Source of the DNA: Nemertoderma westbladi
Lineage: Eukaryota > Xenacoelomorpha > Nemertodermatida > Nemertodermatidae
DNA: 44,983 nucleotides
Reading direction: 5' to 3'
NCBI GenBank assembly: GCA_032718475.1
Contig: JAUCBJ010008841.1
Coordinates: forward strand, 64,001-108,983
The notes beneath the pieces are model-generated. The model made no database searches. It was not told the DNA's origin and saw only the letters and a list, made by a program, of their open reading frames with translations. A program made the translations under genes and the position numbers. Positions 42,691 to 44,983 of the stretch are shown here, piece by piece; the first letter of the stretch is position 1, and each line of letters begins with the position of its first letter.

Positions 42691-43567
42691 TGCTCTTTAG
42701 AAGTGTATAAACTTTTACATCACCTCTTGTCAACTTTTCAAAGAATGAAATGCTGGGTAGGTTCGGCATCAGCTTCAAGAGCTCTTTATATCCATTCCTG
42801 CTCTTATAACGTAGAATAAGACACTTTCTAATGATATTCTTGGGGTATATTCCTATCTTTTTATAATTGCGGTACTCGTCTAGAAATTCCATGAAATCTG
42901 AGTCAAAATTAGGCAATGAATGAAACTTGACCTCATTCATTAGCCTAAGCAAAACGCTTTTCTTCTGAACTTTATTATACCCACTTTTGTTATGTGGTAA
43001 ATAGCTAAAATTAACGAGGGGTATTTTAGAGGTATTTTGAGAAACAATAAAGTACGTCGTTGAGATCTTAAGGAAGTAATTCAGTTTTAGATTTTCGGGG
43101 GAAATTTCATAAATCATAATTCCATCTTCACTTTCAACATCACACTTACACGCATGTACCTCTCTATTCTTAAAAACATCCTCGTCTTCAATCCATTTCT
43201 TTATATTTCCCAACTGCCACTCCAATTTGTCTTCTTCAACTAATTTTCTATTTTCGAGTAGGTTGTATAGTGTTGAATCAACTTTTCGTTTAGTTGGTGA
43301 CTTTCGTAGTGGGGATGGTAATGGCACAGCCAATGTAAATATTGATGGAATTGATTCCTTTTTGAGATTGGAACTTCGAAACTGCAAATTTCTGTTCATC
43401 ATAAAATCCTTCGGCTCGAAGTGAACTTTACAAATTCGATCTTTATCGTAATCGAATTCTCGACCTAACAAAAATATTAATCTAAAATAATTTATACGGC
43501 TAGTGTTCCGCCCGTGCCAGTATTTATATTTCACATTGCAATGTAAACTAATTACTACTGAATACAA
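42650..43567 (-). pseudogene. P-type transposase, N-terminal part with THAP half
   Basis: 305 residues. RICKVHFEPKDF and LKKESIPSIF are the C-terminal half of a THAP zinc finger (CxxH pair and the AVPTIF-like end). RKCLILRYKSRNGYKELLKL and LPSISFFEKL lead into the RNase H-like domain. The first THAP CxxC half is missing here; tttttgttag before GTCGAGAATTC near 43467 looks like an acceptor, so an upstream exon to the right is expected but was not identified. The first about 35 residues of the open frame are then intron. Confidence 0.82.
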
Positions 43568-43599
43568 AAACTCGAATCAATAATCAATTAATTTTTTAC

Positions 43600-44060
43600 G
43601 AGCTAGTATCTTTTGAAACTATAAAAATGTTGAAATATTTGGCAATAAATTGTTAAAAGTTGAAATCTGATTTTTTTTAAATTACTAGCGAATTTAAAAT
43701 TAAAAAATAATTAGCTATATGTTCTAGATCATTTTATTTTTTATTTTATTCTAGAATAGTTAAATAACTTTTATATGGTGTTCTATAACTAATATTGAAG
43801 CCATAGTAACAATGATTAAGGAACATACGCATACGCATGTGGCATACGGATAGCCGTTTTTTTAACTAGCTAGTATTTTTTGAAATTATAAAAAAATGTG
43901 AAAACATTGATTCTAGAATGTTTTCCAATATTAAAAAAACACTAAATAAAATATTATTTTTTTTATTTTCAAAAATACTAGCTAGTGAAAAAAATACTAC
44001 TAGATGTCAGAAAAAATGTCTACTAAGGTTCTAGAACAATCACCAATGTTCTAGAACATA
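43600..44060. repeat. Foldback repeats inside the P element
   Basis: Arms at 43866-43890 and 43978-43998 (CTAGCTAGTATTTTTTGAAA and complement), plus TTCTAGAAC repeats near 44030-44060. Related to 24230-24560. Confidence 0.65.
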
Positions 44061-44481
44061 ATAAAATGCATTTTATAAATTTGCTGTACCATGGCTACAC
44101 ACATACTATAGTAGTACCAAATAGATAACATGTCGTAGAACATTCCTTACCTGGCGTATTCAGCCCCTGACGAATCGCTTGTGAAGAAGTAATGAAGACC
44201 CTACTGTGTAGAGACAAAGGTTACCGCGATGTAGGCCACTGGTTAATTGTAATCGAAAAATTATCGGTTAAAATATTGTTTTAAAATAGTGCAGCTGTAG
44301 CTAGTTATGGTAATGATAACATTGTTGACAAACCAACGCATCAATATTACAACAGCGCAGTTCAAGAATTATGGCACTACTACTTGTTGCCATAGAAATA
44401 TATCGCAAATAAGCTTAAATCGCCCCCAACACTGCATTTCTTGTGGGCAAATTTGAAAACTTTGACGAATTATATCTCGAG

Positions 44482-44612
44482 AACGCTCCGGTCGAATTTG
44501 CTTAAATTTTTTTTCTGAGGTTTTTATGTCATATACTACCACTTTATTGAAAAAAATATCGGGGCCGAAAAAATAACACTAATGCGGTTCCGTCTATATT
44601 TAGTATTCCATG
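44482..44612 (-). repeat. P element right terminal inverted repeat
   Basis: Reverse complement of 39509-39639 with about five substitutions and no net length change. Confidence 0.93.
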
Positions 44613-44704
44613 GTTTAACTGATTTCTATTTCTGATGAAATATATGACTTGCTTTAATAGGTATGTATCTACTCTACATATTGTTTTTAATATCTATCTA
44701 TAAA

Positions 44705-44811
44705 ATATACAGGACCTAAAATTTGGAACGATTTACCCTTAGAACTAAAAATGCCCTAGCAAATAAATTAAAAAAACGTTTTCTCGATGCCTTGTCTTGA
44801 AGCTGGTAAAG
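44705..44811 (+). mobile_element. CR1-like LINE C-terminal remnant
   Basis: Reads YTGPKIWNDLPLELK then, after a one-base shift, ALANKLKKRFLDALS, the usual last motif of CR1/Jockey-type RT proteins (GPKIWNSLP). The rest of the window shows nothing else. Confidence 0.6.
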
Positions 44812-44983
44812 ATTCCACAATAAAGTATCCACTTTGCGACATTAGGCATACTGTCCATACTCTAGTTAGACCTATAATGTAGATCTATCTGTGCTTGACT
44901 TTTATACAATAAACAACTACAATATATCCAATATGCAGTATATTCCTGATGGGTCCCGCACTAGCAAGCAACTATTTCATAAA

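Larger units (their letters stand above)
39509..44612 (-). mobile_element. P-superfamily DNA transposon, complete 5.1 kb
   Basis: Bounded by 131-bp inverted repeats with about five mismatches, and flanked by the direct repeat GTTTAAC (39502-39508 and 44613-44619). Ends begin CATGG. Inside, from right to left: foldback repeats, THAP-type DNA-binding remnant, P-type transposase in three frames, a 126-bp higher-order satellite, and a long C-run at 39868-39890. The transposase, TIRs and target duplication together make this a whole transposition unit. Confidence 0.88.

Overview
This is eukaryotic, almost certainly invertebrate-animal, DNA. It is AT-rich, its genes are split by GT-AG introns, and it carries animal-type transposons: RTE/CR1-like LINEs, a tRNA-derived SINE, a Penelope-like element, a P element with a THAP domain, and piggyBac-like MITEs. 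The phylum cannot be named from the sequence alone.

Host genes. Two head-to-tail paralogous Cys-loop ligand-gated channel subunit genes (nicotinic acetylcholine receptor alpha-like) lie on the + strand. Gene A spans 1663-9664; its signal-peptide exon is not in the window. Gene B spans 14919-30577, has 8 exons and encodes 531 residues. Every internal exon has the same length and phase in both genes (137, 152, 184, 138, 223 and 205 nt), so they are a tandem duplication. Both keep the Cys-loop, the aromatic box, the YxCC loop C and a cation-type GEK before M2. Minus-strand exon-like ORFs at 35049-35600, 32226-32700 and 17741-17884 are unassigned.

Mobile DNA by region. 1-1313: 5'-truncated RTE (family A, minus). 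3361-7375: intron 4 of gene A, packed with at least five RTE fragments of two families (A and B) in alternating orientation. 11229-13230: large 69/71/75-bp minisatellite between the genes. 14338-14676: C-rich minisatellite abutting a 92-bp TTAA-flanked MITE. 16190-16736: 41-bp minisatellite up to exon 3 of gene B. 18105-21600: near-intact 3.1-kb RTE-A with a 12-bp target-site duplication, nested in an older CR1-like LINE. 21898-22183 and 34755-35011: SINE copies. 25640-27630: RTE-B split by a 1066-bp piggyBac-like element at TTAA. 28115-28834, 33935-34482 and 38332-39196: further RTE-B pieces. 36672-37828: three tandem RTE-A tails fused to the C-terminal part of a Penelope-like element with its 3' hairpin. 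39509-44612: a complete P-superfamily transposon with 131-bp terminal inverted repeats, a 7-bp target duplication, a THAP/RNase H-like transposase broken by frameshifts, and an internal 126-bp higher-order satellite. 44705-44811: a LINE C-terminal remnant.

The best candidates for new biology are the long-TIR P element, the paired piggyBac-like MITEs, and the receptor pair, whose exon 7 boundaries carry duplicated decoy splice sites and whose divergence varies sharply between exons.
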